From Deltaproteobacteria bacterium (lineage in GTDB: Bacteria; Myxococcota; JADLHZ01), in the NCBI GenBank assembly GCA_020848545.1, contig JADLHZ010000010.1, forward strand, positions 1 through 61,732: a DNA stretch of 61,732 nucleotides, in the 5' to 3' direction. The translations under genes and the position numbers were made by a program. Positions 35,829-44,722 of this stretch are shown here, one piece after another (the first letter of the stretch is position 1; the number at the start of each line of letters is the position of its first letter). The notes under the pieces were generated by a model. That model was not told the DNA's origin, did not search any database, and saw only the letters and a program-made list of their open reading frames with translations.

Positions 35829-36992
35829 GTGTCGAGCCTCCACACGAGCTGGTGCGAAATCTCGGCCTCGGCGCTGCGCAAGAACGCCGAGACGCTGAAG
35901 GCCCGCCTGAAGTCGCACACGAAGCTCGGCGTCGTGGTGAAGAGCGACGGCTACGGTCATGGCCTCACCATCGCCGCGTCGGCGTTCTTGCGCGGCGGCG
36001 CCGATTGGCTAATCGTCAATGCGATCGACGAGGCCATCCAACTTCGCCGCGCCAGCATCGCCGCGCCGATCTACGTCTGCGGTTACGTGCCGGAAGCGGC
36101 GTTCGAGCGCGTGATCGAGACGCACTCTCGCCTCGTGCTCTTCGACTTTGCAGCGGCCAAGGCGCTGTCGGCGATCGCAACGAGCATGCACGCGAAGGTC
36201 GCGGTGCACATCAAGCTCGAGACCGGCACGAACCGCCAAGGCCTCGAGCTCGAAGAGGCTGTCGAGCTCGGCAAGCTCGTGCGCTCGTTGCCGGGCCTCG
36301 AGCTCGAGGGCCTGACCACGCACTTCGCCGACATCGAGGACTCGACGAACCACGCCTTCGCCAAGAAGCAGATCGAGCGCTTCGACGCGGCGTTGAAGTC
36401 CTTCGCCGAGACCGGGCTGCGCGTGCCCGTCCCGCACCTCGCGAACTCGGCGGCGACGCTGCTCTACCCAGAGACGCATGCGATCATGGTGCGCGCCGGC
36501 ATCGCCGCCTACGGGCTGTGGCCATCGAAAGAGACGTACGCGACGGCGCTGCAACGTCAGGCGGACGGTGTCGACGCTGGCGCCGCGATGCTCGAGCCGG
36601 CGATGACTTGGCGCGCGCGCATCGCGCAGGTGAAGAACGTCGCCGCCGGATCCTACGTGGGCTACGGACGCACGTATCGCACGAGCGCGCCGGCCCGGAT
36701 CGCCGTGCTGCCGCTCGGCTACTACGAAGGCTACGACCGGCGCCTGTCGAACACCGCGCACGTCTTGGTGCACGGCCAGCGCGCGCCGGTCCGCGGCCGC
36801 GTGTGCATGAACATGTGCATGGTCGACGTGACGCACGTGCCCGAGGCGGCCGCCGGATCGGTGGCGACGCTGCTCGGGCGCGACGGCGACGAAGAGATCA
36901 GCGCCGAGCAGCTCGCCGGCTGGATGGGCACGATCAACTACGAGGTCGTCAGCCGCATTCACCCGTCGGTCGCCCGCGTCGAGGTCGAATAG
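35829..36992 (+). CDS. alr: Alanine racemase
   Basis: A 387-residue PLP enzyme converting L- to D-alanine for peptidoglycan. The PLP lysine region VVVKSDGYGHG (Lys38) is the family motif with Ser in place of Ala and Gly in place of Ala. The second catalytic region VGYGRTYRT and the 'GRVCMNMCMVDVTH' strand (usually MDQLMVDVT) are also present. The GTG start at 35829 gives the usual family length, whereas ATG 35766 would add about 21 residues of ordinary upstream sequence. No ribosome site is convincing. The substitutions mean another D-amino acid could be its substrate. Confidence 0.9.
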   Translation: MSSLHTSWCEISASALRKNAETLKARLKSHTKLGVVVKSDGYGHGLTIAASAFLRGGADWLIVNAIDEAIQLRRASIAAPIYVCGYVPEAAFERVIETHSRLVLFDFAAAKALSAIATSMHAKVAVHIKLETGTNRQGLELEEAVELGKLVRSLPGLELEGLTTHFADIEDSTNHAFAKKQIERFDAALKSFAETGLRVPVPHLANSAATLLYPETHAIMVRAGIAAYGLWPSKETYATALQRQADGVDAGAAMLEPAMTWRARIAQVKNVAAGSYVGYGRTYRTSAPARIAVLPLGYYEGYDRRLSNTAHVLVHGQRAPVRGRVCMNMCMVDVTHVPEAAAGSVATLLGRDGDEEISAEQLAGWMGTINYEVVSRIHPSVARVEVE

Positions 36993-37030
36993 TAGCCTCC
37001 GCGGCTGACATCCGTTAGGGAGGTTTCGAC

Positions 37031-37828
37031 ATGCAACCGCGTACGCGCTTGTTCGCGTTCCTTCACTGGCTGAACCTGTTGGCGCTCGTCGGCGTCGCCT
37101 ACGCCACCGTCCACACCGGCGATACGCGCGTGCTCGGCGCCGGCGCGCTGCTCGAAGTGCTGTGGCTCGTCGCCGGCGCGCGCATGGAGTTCTTTCAACG
37201 CTACGTCGCACTGAAGAACGGCAAGGCAGAGCACAAGATCCGCGCCTTCAAGCTGCTCGAGACGATGCAGCAGATGAGCTACGAGTACAAACAACGCTAC
37301 CGCGAGCTCGAGAAGACGAAGCAGCAAGTGCTCGACGCCGTGAAGACGAACAAGCGCTTGGAGCTCGGCGCGATTCAGCCGGAGCTCGACAAGATCGACG
37401 GCCTGCTCGACTCGTTCGTGCGCATCGCCATCGCGCACAAGAAGCAGACGAAGTACCTGGAGCAGAACAAGGAGGACGCCGTTCGCAAGGAGATCGCCGA
37501 CGTCAAAGCGCGCGTCGCCGCCGACACCTCGGGCGATCCGTCGATCAAAGAGAACCTCGGGCACCAGGTGCAGTTCGCCGAGAAGCGGCTCGAGGAGCAT
37601 CTGAAAGTGCAGCAGAGCGAGAAGGCGCTCGCCGTCCAGCTCGAGACGATCGAGAAGACGATGACCTACTTGAAGTCGAAGATCATGTCGTTCGAGAAGC
37701 CCGAGCAGCTGTCGAACGAGCTGTCGAGCGTCGTCATGGGCTTGGAAGCCGCCGAGCGCACGCTGCAAGAGACCGACAAGATCGAAGAGGAGATCAAGCG
37801 GATGGAGCAACGCGCCATTGCTCGCTAA
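37031..37828 (+). CDS. Membrane-anchored coiled-coil protein
   Basis: A 265-residue protein with two N-terminal membrane segments (LFAFLHWLNLLALVGVAYATV; LGAGALLEVLWLVAGA) and a long cytoplasmic coiled coil (about residues 60-265, rich in KQRYRELEKTKQQ-type heptads). A strong ribosome site (GGGAGG) precedes ATG 37031. It resembles scaffold proteins that tether to the inner membrane. The next gene starts 11 nt before its stop, so they are translationally coupled. Confidence 0.85.
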   Translation: MQPRTRLFAFLHWLNLLALVGVAYATVHTGDTRVLGAGALLEVLWLVAGARMEFFQRYVALKNGKAEHKIRAFKLLETMQQMSYEYKQRYRELEKTKQQVLDAVKTNKRLELGAIQPELDKIDGLLDSFVRIAIAHKKQTKYLEQNKEDAVRKEIADVKARVAADTSGDPSIKENLGHQVQFAEKRLEEHLKVQQSEKALAVQLETIEKTMTYLKSKIMSFEKPEQLSNELSSVVMGLEAAERTLQETDKIEEEIKRMEQRAIAR

Positions 37829-40013
37829 GAGTCGCCCTTCGCCTTCGCGCCTCGCGCTCGGCCGCCGTCTTCCGCTCTGCCTCTCGCTCTCGCTCGCACT
37901 CTGGCTCTTCCTCCCCGCCTCTTCCTTCGCCGAGTCCTTCAAGAACTACGTCCCCCCGAACGTCAAAATCGCCGATCGCAAAGATCGCCCGAGCGCGCAG
38001 GAGATCCTCCGCCACGCCTCCACCTTCCTCGGCACGCGCTACGTGTGGGGCAGCTGCGAGATCCCGCCGGGGGTCGACTGCTCGGGCTTCATGATCCGTG
38101 TGTGGTCCGACATGGGCTACGCCTTGCCACGCGTCTCGCGCATGCAAGCGCAGGTGGGCATCGCCGTCGATCCCGAAAAGCTCGAGCCGGCGGATCTGCT
38201 CTTCTTCACCTCGACGCCGGGCGACGGAAAGATCACCCACGTCGGCATGTACATCGGCAACGGCGAGTTCATCCACGCAGCGCAAGGCTCGATGAAGGTC
38301 AGCGTCAACTCGCTGAGCGGCTATTTTCGCCGGCACTTCTCGCACGCGCGGCGCATCTTGCCGCTCGGCCCGGGCTGGGTCGTCGAGGCGGATCAGAGCA
38401 CGATCATCTCGAAGCCGCTGCCGGACGCTCCGAAGAAGCCGCCGCACGAGACGCCGAAGTCGCCGCCCTCGAAGAAGGAGAAGGAAGACGCCGACAAGCT
38501 GCTCGAAGGCGTCGAGCTGCCGCAGACCGACGTCTACGTGCCGGAGTCCGACGAGGTGCGCATCGGCGACATGGTCGTCGAAGACGAAGCGCTCGCCGAT
38601 CAGCTGCGCGGCGTCGACACGAACGATCCGAACCAGTTCGAGCACGCTGGGCAAACGCCGCCGCCGTTCTTCTCGCTGATGACCGACGCCTTCGCCGGCG
38701 CCGCGCTGCCGCAGGGCCCGCGCTACCTCACGCGCAACGAGCACGCGGTCTCGCTGCACCTGGGATCCGGCCCCGTGCCTGCGAACTACGCGAACGCAGC
38801 GCTCGTGCCCGGCGCCCTGCCCCGCTACGCGTTCTTCTTCTCGCCCGAGCTGAACCTGAAGTTCGAGAACGCGGGCGTGCGCTTGAACCTCGGCTTCCCG
38901 ATGGGCTTCGCGCTCGTCGGCGGCAACGAGCCGGCGCGCGGGCAGTTCCTCGTGGCGAGTCAGCCGAACGCATGGCGAGACTACACGCGCGCCTTGCGCC
39001 TCGTGCAGTACGGCGAAGAAGAAGGCGGTCTCTATTTCGCGCTGAATCGTTTTGCGACGACGACGACCGGACACGGCCACCTCGTGCGCAATCTGTCGCC
39101 TTCGTTGGCTTCGCCGTACATCGCCGGTTCGGAGCTCGGTCACGTGCCGCTCACCTGGCACGGCGACGTCAACTTGGAGGCGGTGAGTCTCGAGACCCAC
39201 GTGGACGACGTCTTCGATCCGCGCGTGATGTCGGCCCGCGTCGGCGTGCGGCCCTGGCAGATCGGCAACGTGCGGACGGCCTCCTTGCTGTTGAAGACGC
39301 TGACCTTCGCGCTCGAATACGCGGCGGACTGGGGTCCGAATCGTGCACTGCCCACGACGAACCTGGCCGGCACCGACCTCGAAGCGGTCGTTTGGCAGAC
39401 GAAGGTGCACCAGACCGATCTCTACGCCGGCGCATCGCTCGCGATCCCGGGCGGCATCGCCGCGCCGACCCTCGGAATGGCCAAGGGCACGCTCGGCACG
39501 CTCTGGCGCTTCAAGCTCGGCGCGACGGCAGCGCACTCGCTCCGCGCGCGGCTCGAGCTCGGGTTTGGACGCGCGCGTGACACCTGGATCGACAACTTCG
39601 AGTACGTCGTCGCGGCGGGCCTGGCGCCGGTGTCGCGCAGCCCGTCGGTGCTCAGCTTGCTCGCGTCGCTCAACTATAGCTACCGCGAGACCTTCGAGAT
39701 CGGATCGACCTACGTTCCGGCGATGCCGGCAACGATGAACACAGTGCCAACCGCCGGCGCGCACAAGCTCGAATCGCACATCGGCACCCGTGATTTGGCG
39801 GTGACGCCGAAGGTGCGCTTGAACCTGCAGCTCCTGCACCAAATGCTCGTCTACGACGACGCCGCGACGACGAACGTGCACTACTTGCTAGCCGACGCGC
39901 ACGTGATCGCGGTACGCTTCCTGAAGGTCGGGTTCGTGGCGCGCAAGCAGCTCGGGCTCGGTTTCTCACAATGGGACGTGATGGCGGATCTGGCGGGCGA
40001 GATCCCGTTCTGA
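37818..40013 (+). CDS. NlpC/P60 peptidoglycan hydrolase with C-terminal outer-membrane barrel
   Basis: A 731-residue precursor. The signal peptide is LPLCLSLSLALWLFLPASSFA. An NlpC/P60 cysteine peptidase domain follows: Cys88 in GVDCSGF, His141 in ITHVGMYIGNG and the third residue near FIHAAQ (His153). The region about 200-300 is a Pro/Lys-rich linker. From about residue 300 to the end the sequence is a series of amphipathic beta strands (for example EHAVSLHLGSGP, FFSPELNLKFENAGVRL) ending in an aromatic strand (MADLAGEIPF), as in outer-membrane barrels. Peptidase-barrel fusions of this kind are unusual. A non-ATG start overlaps the coiled-coil gene, in line with a shared function at the cell wall. 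Confidence 0.85.
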   Translation: MLAKSRPSPSRLALGRRLPLCLSLSLALWLFLPASSFAESFKNYVPPNVKIADRKDRPSAQEILRHASTFLGTRYVWGSCEIPPGVDCSGFMIRVWSDMGYALPRVSRMQAQVGIAVDPEKLEPADLLFFTSTPGDGKITHVGMYIGNGEFIHAAQGSMKVSVNSLSGYFRRHFSHARRILPLGPGWVVEADQSTIISKPLPDAPKKPPHETPKSPPSKKEKEDADKLLEGVELPQTDVYVPESDEVRIGDMVVEDEALADQLRGVDTNDPNQFEHAGQTPPPFFSLMTDAFAGAALPQGPRYLTRNEHAVSLHLGSGPVPANYANAALVPGALPRYAFFFSPELNLKFENAGVRLNLGFPMGFALVGGNEPARGQFLVASQPNAWRDYTRALRLVQYGEEEGGLYFALNRFATTTTGHGHLVRNLSPSLASPYIAGSELGHVPLTWHGDVNLEAVSLETHVDDVFDPRVMSARVGVRPWQIGNVRTASLLLKTLTFALEYAADWGPNRALPTTNLAGTDLEAVVWQTKVHQTDLYAGASLAIPGGIAAPTLGMAKGTLGTLWRFKLGATAAHSLRARLELGFGRARDTWIDNFEYVVAAGLAPVSRSPSVLSLLASLNYSYRETFEIGSTYVPAMPATMNTVPTAGAHKLESHIGTRDLAVTPKVRLNLQLLHQMLVYDDAATTNVHYLLADAHVIAVRFLKVGFVARKQLGLGFSQWDVMADLAGEIPF

Positions 40014-40029
40014 TCGTCGGAGCAGACGC

Positions 40030-40683
40030 ATGGCATATCGAAATCGCGAAGAAGAGAAGCTCGAACGGCGCGAAGAGCAGTCGCGGCGCGATGAGCCAAA
40101 ACCCGAAGGCGGCGGCGGTGGTCCTCGCAACGCGGCGAGCGGCGAGCGCAAGCAGACCTTCGCCGAGCGCGACAAAGCCCGCCGTGGCCAGAAGCGCGAT
40201 GATGACAGGCCGAGGGGTGCGAAGGGCGAGTCGGCGTCGTACCGCTCGTACAAGTCGAAGCTCGATCGCCTCTTCGACGGCGAGATCAAGCTGCCGCAAG
40301 CGACGGTCGTCGAGGTGGTAAAAAAAGAAGATCCGGCGGCGGTGAAGAAGAAGGCCGAGCCGGTCGCGACGACGCCCGTCGAGCTGTCACCGCGCGATCG
40401 CTTGAAGGCGGCCGACGCCGCCGACGACATCGAAGCCGCGGCGCGGGCTTGCTTGGTCGAGGGCGGGCTGCCGAACGACACCGAGCAAGTCGCGAAGCTG
40501 CTGCTCGTCAACGACGAAGCGCTCGTGCTCACCGCCTTGGAGACGCTGCTCGATCTCATGGAGCGCGGGCGGCCGAAGAACGCGAAGGTCATCGTGGCGC
40601 GCATCGCCGAGCGGCAGCCTTCGCTCACCGACGCGCACGCCAAAGAGCTGGCAGCCGGCATCCGCGCGCGGCTCGGCGGCTAG
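40030..40683 (+). CDS. Highly charged protein of unknown function
   Basis: A 217-residue protein. The N-terminus is extremely hydrophilic and basic-acidic (NREEEKLERREEQSRRDEPK), then a short Gly/Lys-rich linker, and a C-terminal helical domain from about residue 100 (LSPRDRLKAADAADDIEAAARACLVEG). No signal or membrane segment. It may bind nucleic acid or act as a scaffold, but this is unsupported. It lies 16 nt downstream of the NlpC/P60 gene in the same orientation and is followed by an intergenic region with the operator below. Confidence 0.75.
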   Translation: MAYRNREEEKLERREEQSRRDEPKPEGGGGGPRNAASGERKQTFAERDKARRGQKRDDDRPRGAKGESASYRSYKSKLDRLFDGEIKLPQATVVEVVKKEDPAAVKKKAEPVATTPVELSPRDRLKAADAADDIEAAARACLVEGGLPNDTEQVAKLLLVNDEALVLTALETLLDLMERGRPKNAKVIVARIAERQPSLTDAHAKELAAGIRARLGG

Positions 40684-40723
40684 ACGACTCGCCCGGAGTC
40701 CTCATTTTCCTCGCCAAATCTGA

Positions 40724-40745
40724 AACTTGGTTGTATAACCAACTT
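40724..40745 (+). promoter_or_regulatory. Palindromic operator with overlapping -10, probably for the downstream TetR
   Basis: A 22-bp imperfect palindrome whose half-sites are AACTTGGTTGT and its mirror ATAACCAACTT (two mismatched pairs). A TATAAC hexamer (40734-40739) at its centre could be a -10 element; no clear -35 is seen. A ribosome site AAGGAG (40752-40757) follows before ATG 40764. The size and symmetry fit a TetR-family operator, and a TetR gene is the second gene of the operon. Confidence 0.65.
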
Positions 40746-40763
40746 AGATTAAAGGAGAGGACC

Positions 40764-42185
40764 ATGGACCTCGCATTGTCTTCCTCATCACGGGCAGCCT
40801 CGCTGGGCCTACCGTTTCCGGCGATCGCCATCGACGGCTTCTTTTCACCCGCCGAGTGCGCCGCGATGATCGCCGCGGCCGAGCGGAAAGGCTTCGGCAA
40901 GACCGGGCACCTCTATCCTGCCGAGTACCGCAACAACGATCGCCTGATGCTCGACGACGCGGCGCTCGCGGCGTCCTTGTTCAAGCGCGTGCGGGGCGAC
41001 TTGCCGATCGCCACCGACGAGCGTGGCCATGTGCTCACGCCGATCGGCTTGAACGCGCGCTTCCGCTTCTGTCGCTACTCGGCGGGCCAGCGCTTCAGCG
41101 TGCACAGAGACGGCGCTTACTGCCGGCCAAACGGCGACGCGTCGCGCATGACCGTGCAGATCTACTTGAACGACGGCAGCGAGTTCAGCGGCGGCAGCAC
41201 GCGCTTCTTCGCCGACCACGACGCGCGCGAGGTGTTGCTCGCTGTGCGCCCCGCGCTCGGCCGCGCGATCGTCTTCGATCACCGGCTGTGGCACGACGGC
41301 GACGCGGTGCCACGGGGGACGAAGTACGTCATGCGCACCGACGTCATGTTCGCGAACGCCGCGCCAGAGACGAACGCGCACACGGGCTACATCTGGCGCA
41401 TCGCGCAGGGCAACGAGGGCGCGATCTACACGTCCTCGCGCGACGGCACGATCCGGCGCTGGAACCACGCGCTCGAGAGCACAGCACGACTGGCGGGTCC
41501 TGGCGGATCGATCGGCGCGCTCGCGCTGACGCCAGACGGCCTCGTGGCGGCGACGCGTGAGGGCCACGTCTTCACGACCGGCCGCGATCTCGCCGCGCGG
41601 ACGACGCTCGCCGAGGTCGACACAGCGGTGATCGACCTTTGCGCAGCGGCCAACGGCGCGGTCATCCTGTCGTGCGCGGATGGAAGCCTGCAGCGCGTCG
41701 ACGGTGCGAGCGTGCGCGCGCACACCGGCTGGGCGTCCGCGCTGGCCTCCATGCCACGCCGAGATCTCGTCGCGAGCGTTGGCCATGACGGCGTGCTCAG
41801 CGTGCGCCGCGCGAGCGACCTCGGCGAAGTCGCGCGCTACGTGCACGGCGCGCCCTTGTACGCGGTCGCCGCGAACGACTGGCAGATCTGGATCGGCGAC
41901 GCCCACGGCCGCTTGGTCACCCTGCGCTTCGGCTGCGACAACTTCCGCGTCGAGAGCATCGCCCAAGCGCACGCCAGCACGATCACATCGATCGTCCCCC
42001 ACGGCCTCAACGTCGCGACCTGCGGCGAGGACAACCGCGCGCGCATCGCGGCAATATCGCGCCCGCAAACACCGTTGGCGATCACTGAGCACACCGACTT
42101 CGCGCGCGGCGCCGTCTGGCTCGACGATCGGACGATCGTCAGCGCCGGCTACGACGCCTTGCTGCGCAAGAGCGAGATTTCCTGA
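40764..42185 (+). CDS. 2OG-Fe(II) oxygenase fused to a WD40-type beta-propeller
   Basis: A 473-residue fusion. Residues about 20-200 are a 2-oxoglutarate/Fe(II) oxygenase of the prolyl 4-hydroxylase group. The metal site is His114-x-Asp116 (SVHRDG) plus His177 (LWHDG), and Arg191 (VMRTDV) can bind 2OG. Residues about 210-473 hold WD40-like repeats (IYTSSRDGTIRRWNH, LVASVGHDGVLSVRR, IVSAGYDALLRKS), a propeller that could bind a protein partner or substrate. ATG 40764 has a good ribosome site. The last base of its stop is the first base of the TetR gene. Confidence 0.93.
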   Translation: MDLALSSSSRAASLGLPFPAIAIDGFFSPAECAAMIAAAERKGFGKTGHLYPAEYRNNDRLMLDDAALAASLFKRVRGDLPIATDERGHVLTPIGLNARFRFCRYSAGQRFSVHRDGAYCRPNGDASRMTVQIYLNDGSEFSGGSTRFFADHDAREVLLAVRPALGRAIVFDHRLWHDGDAVPRGTKYVMRTDVMFANAAPETNAHTGYIWRIAQGNEGAIYTSSRDGTIRRWNHALESTARLAGPGGSIGALALTPDGLVAATREGHVFTTGRDLAARTTLAEVDTAVIDLCAAANGAVILSCADGSLQRVDGASVRAHTGWASALASMPRRDLVASVGHDGVLSVRRASDLGEVARYVHGAPLYAVAANDWQIWIGDAHGRLVTLRFGCDNFRVESIAQAHASTITSIVPHGLNVATCGEDNRARIAAISRPQTPLAITEHTDFARGAVWLDDRTIVSAGYDALLRKSEIS

Positions 42186-42778
42186 TGCCGAGGCCATCGA
42201 ACACCGACGAGCGCCGCGCCCAGATCGTCGCGGGCATGCGCCACGTGATCGCCAAGGTGGGCTACGAGCGCGCGAGCGTCGCCGACATCGCCAAGGCGGC
42301 GCGGCTCACGCCCGGCCTCGTGCACTATCACTTCAAGAGCAAGCTCGAGATCCTCGAGGTGCTGACGAGCGAGCTCGTGCGCGAACGCGCGGCGCAGCTG
42401 CGTGACAAGCTCGCGAGCGCCGGCGCCGCTGACCGTGCGCTCGACGTGTTCATCGACCACTACCTGCGCCCGGGCAAAGACGCCGATCCAGAGGCGCTCG
42501 CGTGTTGGATCGTGCTCAGCGCCGAAGCCCTGCGCGAGCCGAAGATCAAGCGCGCGGTGGCGTTGTCCGTGCACGAGACCGTGGCGCAGGTCGAAGACAT
42601 CTTGCGCGCAGGCATCGCCGCGAAGGTGTTCAAGAAGAGCGACACCGGCGCCGCTGCTGCCGCCCTCGTGGCGCTGATCCAGGGATACTATATAGTGGCT
42701 GCGACGGCCGAGGGCGCGACCCCGCGCGGCACGGCGGCGGAGACGGCGAAGAAGATGATGCGAGGGTTGTTGAGGTGA
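42185..42778 (+). CDS. TetR-family transcriptional regulator
   Basis: A 197-residue repressor. The N-terminal HTH (RRAQIVAGMRHVIAKVGYERASVADIAKAA; turn residues RLTPGLVHYHFKSK) is typical of TetR. The C-terminal ligand domain (LDVFIDHYLRP..., LACWIVLSAEALREPKI) resembles BetI- or AcrR-like proteins. It is translated between the oxygenase and MBL genes with 1-nt and 4-nt overlaps, and most likely represses the operon through the palindrome at 40724. Ligand unknown. Confidence 0.93.
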   Translation: MPRPSNTDERRAQIVAGMRHVIAKVGYERASVADIAKAARLTPGLVHYHFKSKLEILEVLTSELVRERAAQLRDKLASAGAADRALDVFIDHYLRPGKDADPEALACWIVLSAEALREPKIKRAVALSVHETVAQVEDILRAGIAAKVFKKSDTGAAAAALVALIQGYYIVAATAEGATPRGTAAETAKKMMRGLLR

Positions 42779-43512
42779 GCTTCGAGGTCATCGCGCTCGG
42801 CGTCGGCGACACCTTCTCGCGCGTGCATCACACGACGTCGCTGCTCTTGCACAAGGACGGCTTCTACCTCGGCGTCGATTGCCCGGACTCCTATCGCAAC
42901 GTCTTGCGCGACGCCGGCGACAAGTGCGGCCGCGCGCTCGATCTCTTCTCGGTCGACGACATCTTGCTCACACACGTGCACGGCGACCACATGAACGGCA
43001 TCGAGGGCGTCGGCTTCTTCAAGCACTTCGCCGAGAAGAAGCGGCTGAAGCTGCACACGACCGAAGACGTACGCTCCGTCATCTGGGATCAGCGCTTGCG
43101 TGCCCCGATGGAGCGGCTGTGGAACGGCAGCGCGTACCGAGAGCTCTCGTTCGACGACTACTTCGACTATCGCCAGCTCGACTGGAGCGCCGAGGCGACG
43201 ATCGGCCCGTTCTCGATCCGCATCCGCCGGACGATTCACCACGTGCCGACGTGCGCGATCCTCGTGCGCTGCGACGGGCGCTCGCTCGGCTACTCGAGCG
43301 ACACCGCGTTCGATCCGTCGTTGATCGACTTTCTCTCCGCCGCGGATCTCGTGATCCACGAGACGAACTACGGTCCGGCCCACACCGCTTACAAAGATCT
43401 CGCCGCGCTGCCTGAAGCGGCGCGGGCGAAGATGCGCCTCATCCACTATCCGGATCAACTCACGGACTCCGTGATCCCCTTGGTCAAAGAGGGCGAGATC
43501 CTCGTTCCGTAG
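42775..43512 (+). CDS. Metallo-beta-lactamase-fold hydrolase
   Basis: A 245-residue MBL-fold protein with the zinc motif THVHGDHMNG (residues 66-75), the Asp in YSSDTAFD and the last His in LIHYPDQL. It resembles ribonuclease Z-like or phosphodiesterase-type MBLs without added domains. The GTG start overlaps the TetR stop by 4 nt. The combination with an oxygenase and a regulator suggests a small-molecule pathway, but the substrate is not known. Confidence 0.9.
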   Translation: MSFEVIALGVGDTFSRVHHTTSLLLHKDGFYLGVDCPDSYRNVLRDAGDKCGRALDLFSVDDILLTHVHGDHMNGIEGVGFFKHFAEKKRLKLHTTEDVRSVIWDQRLRAPMERLWNGSAYRELSFDDYFDYRQLDWSAEATIGPFSIRIRRTIHHVPTCAILVRCDGRSLGYSSDTAFDPSLIDFLSAADLVIHETNYGPAHTAYKDLAALPEAARAKMRLIHYPDQLTDSVIPLVKEGEILVP

Positions 43513-43591
43513 CCCGCGCCGAAATTTTGACGGATCGCTCAGCGTGCCGTAGCGCTCTTTATGGAAGCACTTGCTAGCCAAGGAGCGGCGC

Positions 43592-44722
43592 ATGCAAACC
43601 GAAGAGACGCAACAAAGCTGCCAGACCTGTCAGAAGCAGTTCGTGCCGAAGTTTCGCTTTCAGCTCGCGCAGACCGCGCACGGCACCGCGTACTTTTGCT
43701 CGCAGAAGTGCCGCGGGCCCGAGATCGCAGCGCCGGCGCACCGCCATGACGTGACGTGCGACGCGTGCGCGAAGAGCTTCACGCTCGCGTTCGCGTTCCA
43801 AACGGCGGAGTTCGCCGAGGGCCGCAAGTTCTTCTGCAGCGAGGCGTGCCGGCACACGGCGATGACGCGGGTGAAGCCGGTGTCGTCGAAGCCCGCGCGC
43901 GTGATCGCCGTGCTCAATCAGAAGGGCGGCACCGGCAAGACCACGACCGCCATCAACGTCGCCGCCGGCCTCGCCGAGGCCGCGAACAAGCGCGTGCTGC
44001 TCGTCGACCTCGACGCGCAGGGCAACGTCGGGATCTCGCTCGGCATCAAGGGACCGAAGACGATCTACCACGTGCTCTCGCAAGGCGCCGACCCGGTCGA
44101 GTGCGCCGTGCCGGTGCGCAACAACCTCGACGTCTTGACCAGCGACTACACGCTCGCCGCCGCCGAAGTAGAGCTCGCGCGCAAGGATCGCAGAGCCCAC
44201 GCGCTGGCGATGCGCTTCGGTCAGCTCACGCAGTACGACTACGTGATCCTCGACTGCGCGCCGTCGCTCTCGCTGCTCAATCAGAACGCGCTCACCTACG
44301 CCGCCGAGGTGCTGGTGCCGGTGAGCTGCGATTACCTCTCGCTCGTCGGCGTGAAGCAGGTGCTGCGCACGCTGCAGTACGTGAACGAGATCTTGATGCA
44401 CCCGGTGAAGATCTGCGGCGTGCTGCCCACCTTCTTCGACGTGCGCGCGAAGATCAGCACCGACGCCGTCCAGAACCTGCGCCAGTACTTCAAGGAGCGC
44501 ACGCTGCCGCCGGTGCGCATCAACACGAAGCTGAAAGAAGCGCCGTCGTTCAAGAAGACGGTGTTCGAGCACGCGCCGGAATCGCACGGCGCCCGAGACT
44601 ACGCGCGCGTCGTCGAGTGGGTGGCGAACCTCTCGCAGGTCGAACAAACGACGTCGGCCGACTTGCCGACCGTCACAGTGCCCGCACCCGCCGCGGCCGA
44701 AGCGGTCGAGGTGCGAGGATGA
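43592..44722 (+). CDS. ParA-like ATPase with two N-terminal zinc-finger modules
   Basis: A 376-residue protein. The first 90 residues contain two TRASH/MYM-like zinc modules: C10/C13 with C36/C40 (FCSQKC), and C56/C59 with C82/C86 (FCSEAC). The rest is a ParA/MinD-like P-loop ATPase: KGGTGKTT (111-118), 'VLLVDLDAQGNVG', and 'DYVILDCAPSLSLL'. An AAGGAG ribosome site precedes ATG 43592. It overlaps the RHH gene by 4 nt, giving a ParA-CopG-like pair. Zinc modules on a ParA are uncommon; the pair may position a plasmid, a chromosomal locus or a protein complex. Confidence 0.92.
   Translation: MQTEETQQSCQTCQKQFVPKFRFQLAQTAHGTAYFCSQKCRGPEIAAPAHRHDVTCDACAKSFTLAFAFQTAEFAEGRKFFCSEACRHTAMTRVKPVSSKPARVIAVLNQKGGTGKTTTAINVAAGLAEAANKRVLLVDLDAQGNVGISLGIKGPKTIYHVLSQGADPVECAVPVRNNLDVLTSDYTLAAAEVELARKDRRAHALAMRFGQLTQYDYVILDCAPSLSLLNQNALTYAAEVLVPVSCDYLSLVGVKQVLRTLQYVNEILMHPVKICGVLPTFFDVRAKISTDAVQNLRQYFKERTLPPVRINTKLKEAPSFKKTVFEHAPESHGARDYARVVEWVANLSQVEQTTSADLPTVTVPAPAAAEAVEVRG

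Noticed and set aside
37794-39881. A 695-aa minus-strand ORF opposite the NlpC/P60 gene
   Set aside because: The plus frame has a signal peptide and complete Cys/His motifs; the antisense frame does not look like a protein.
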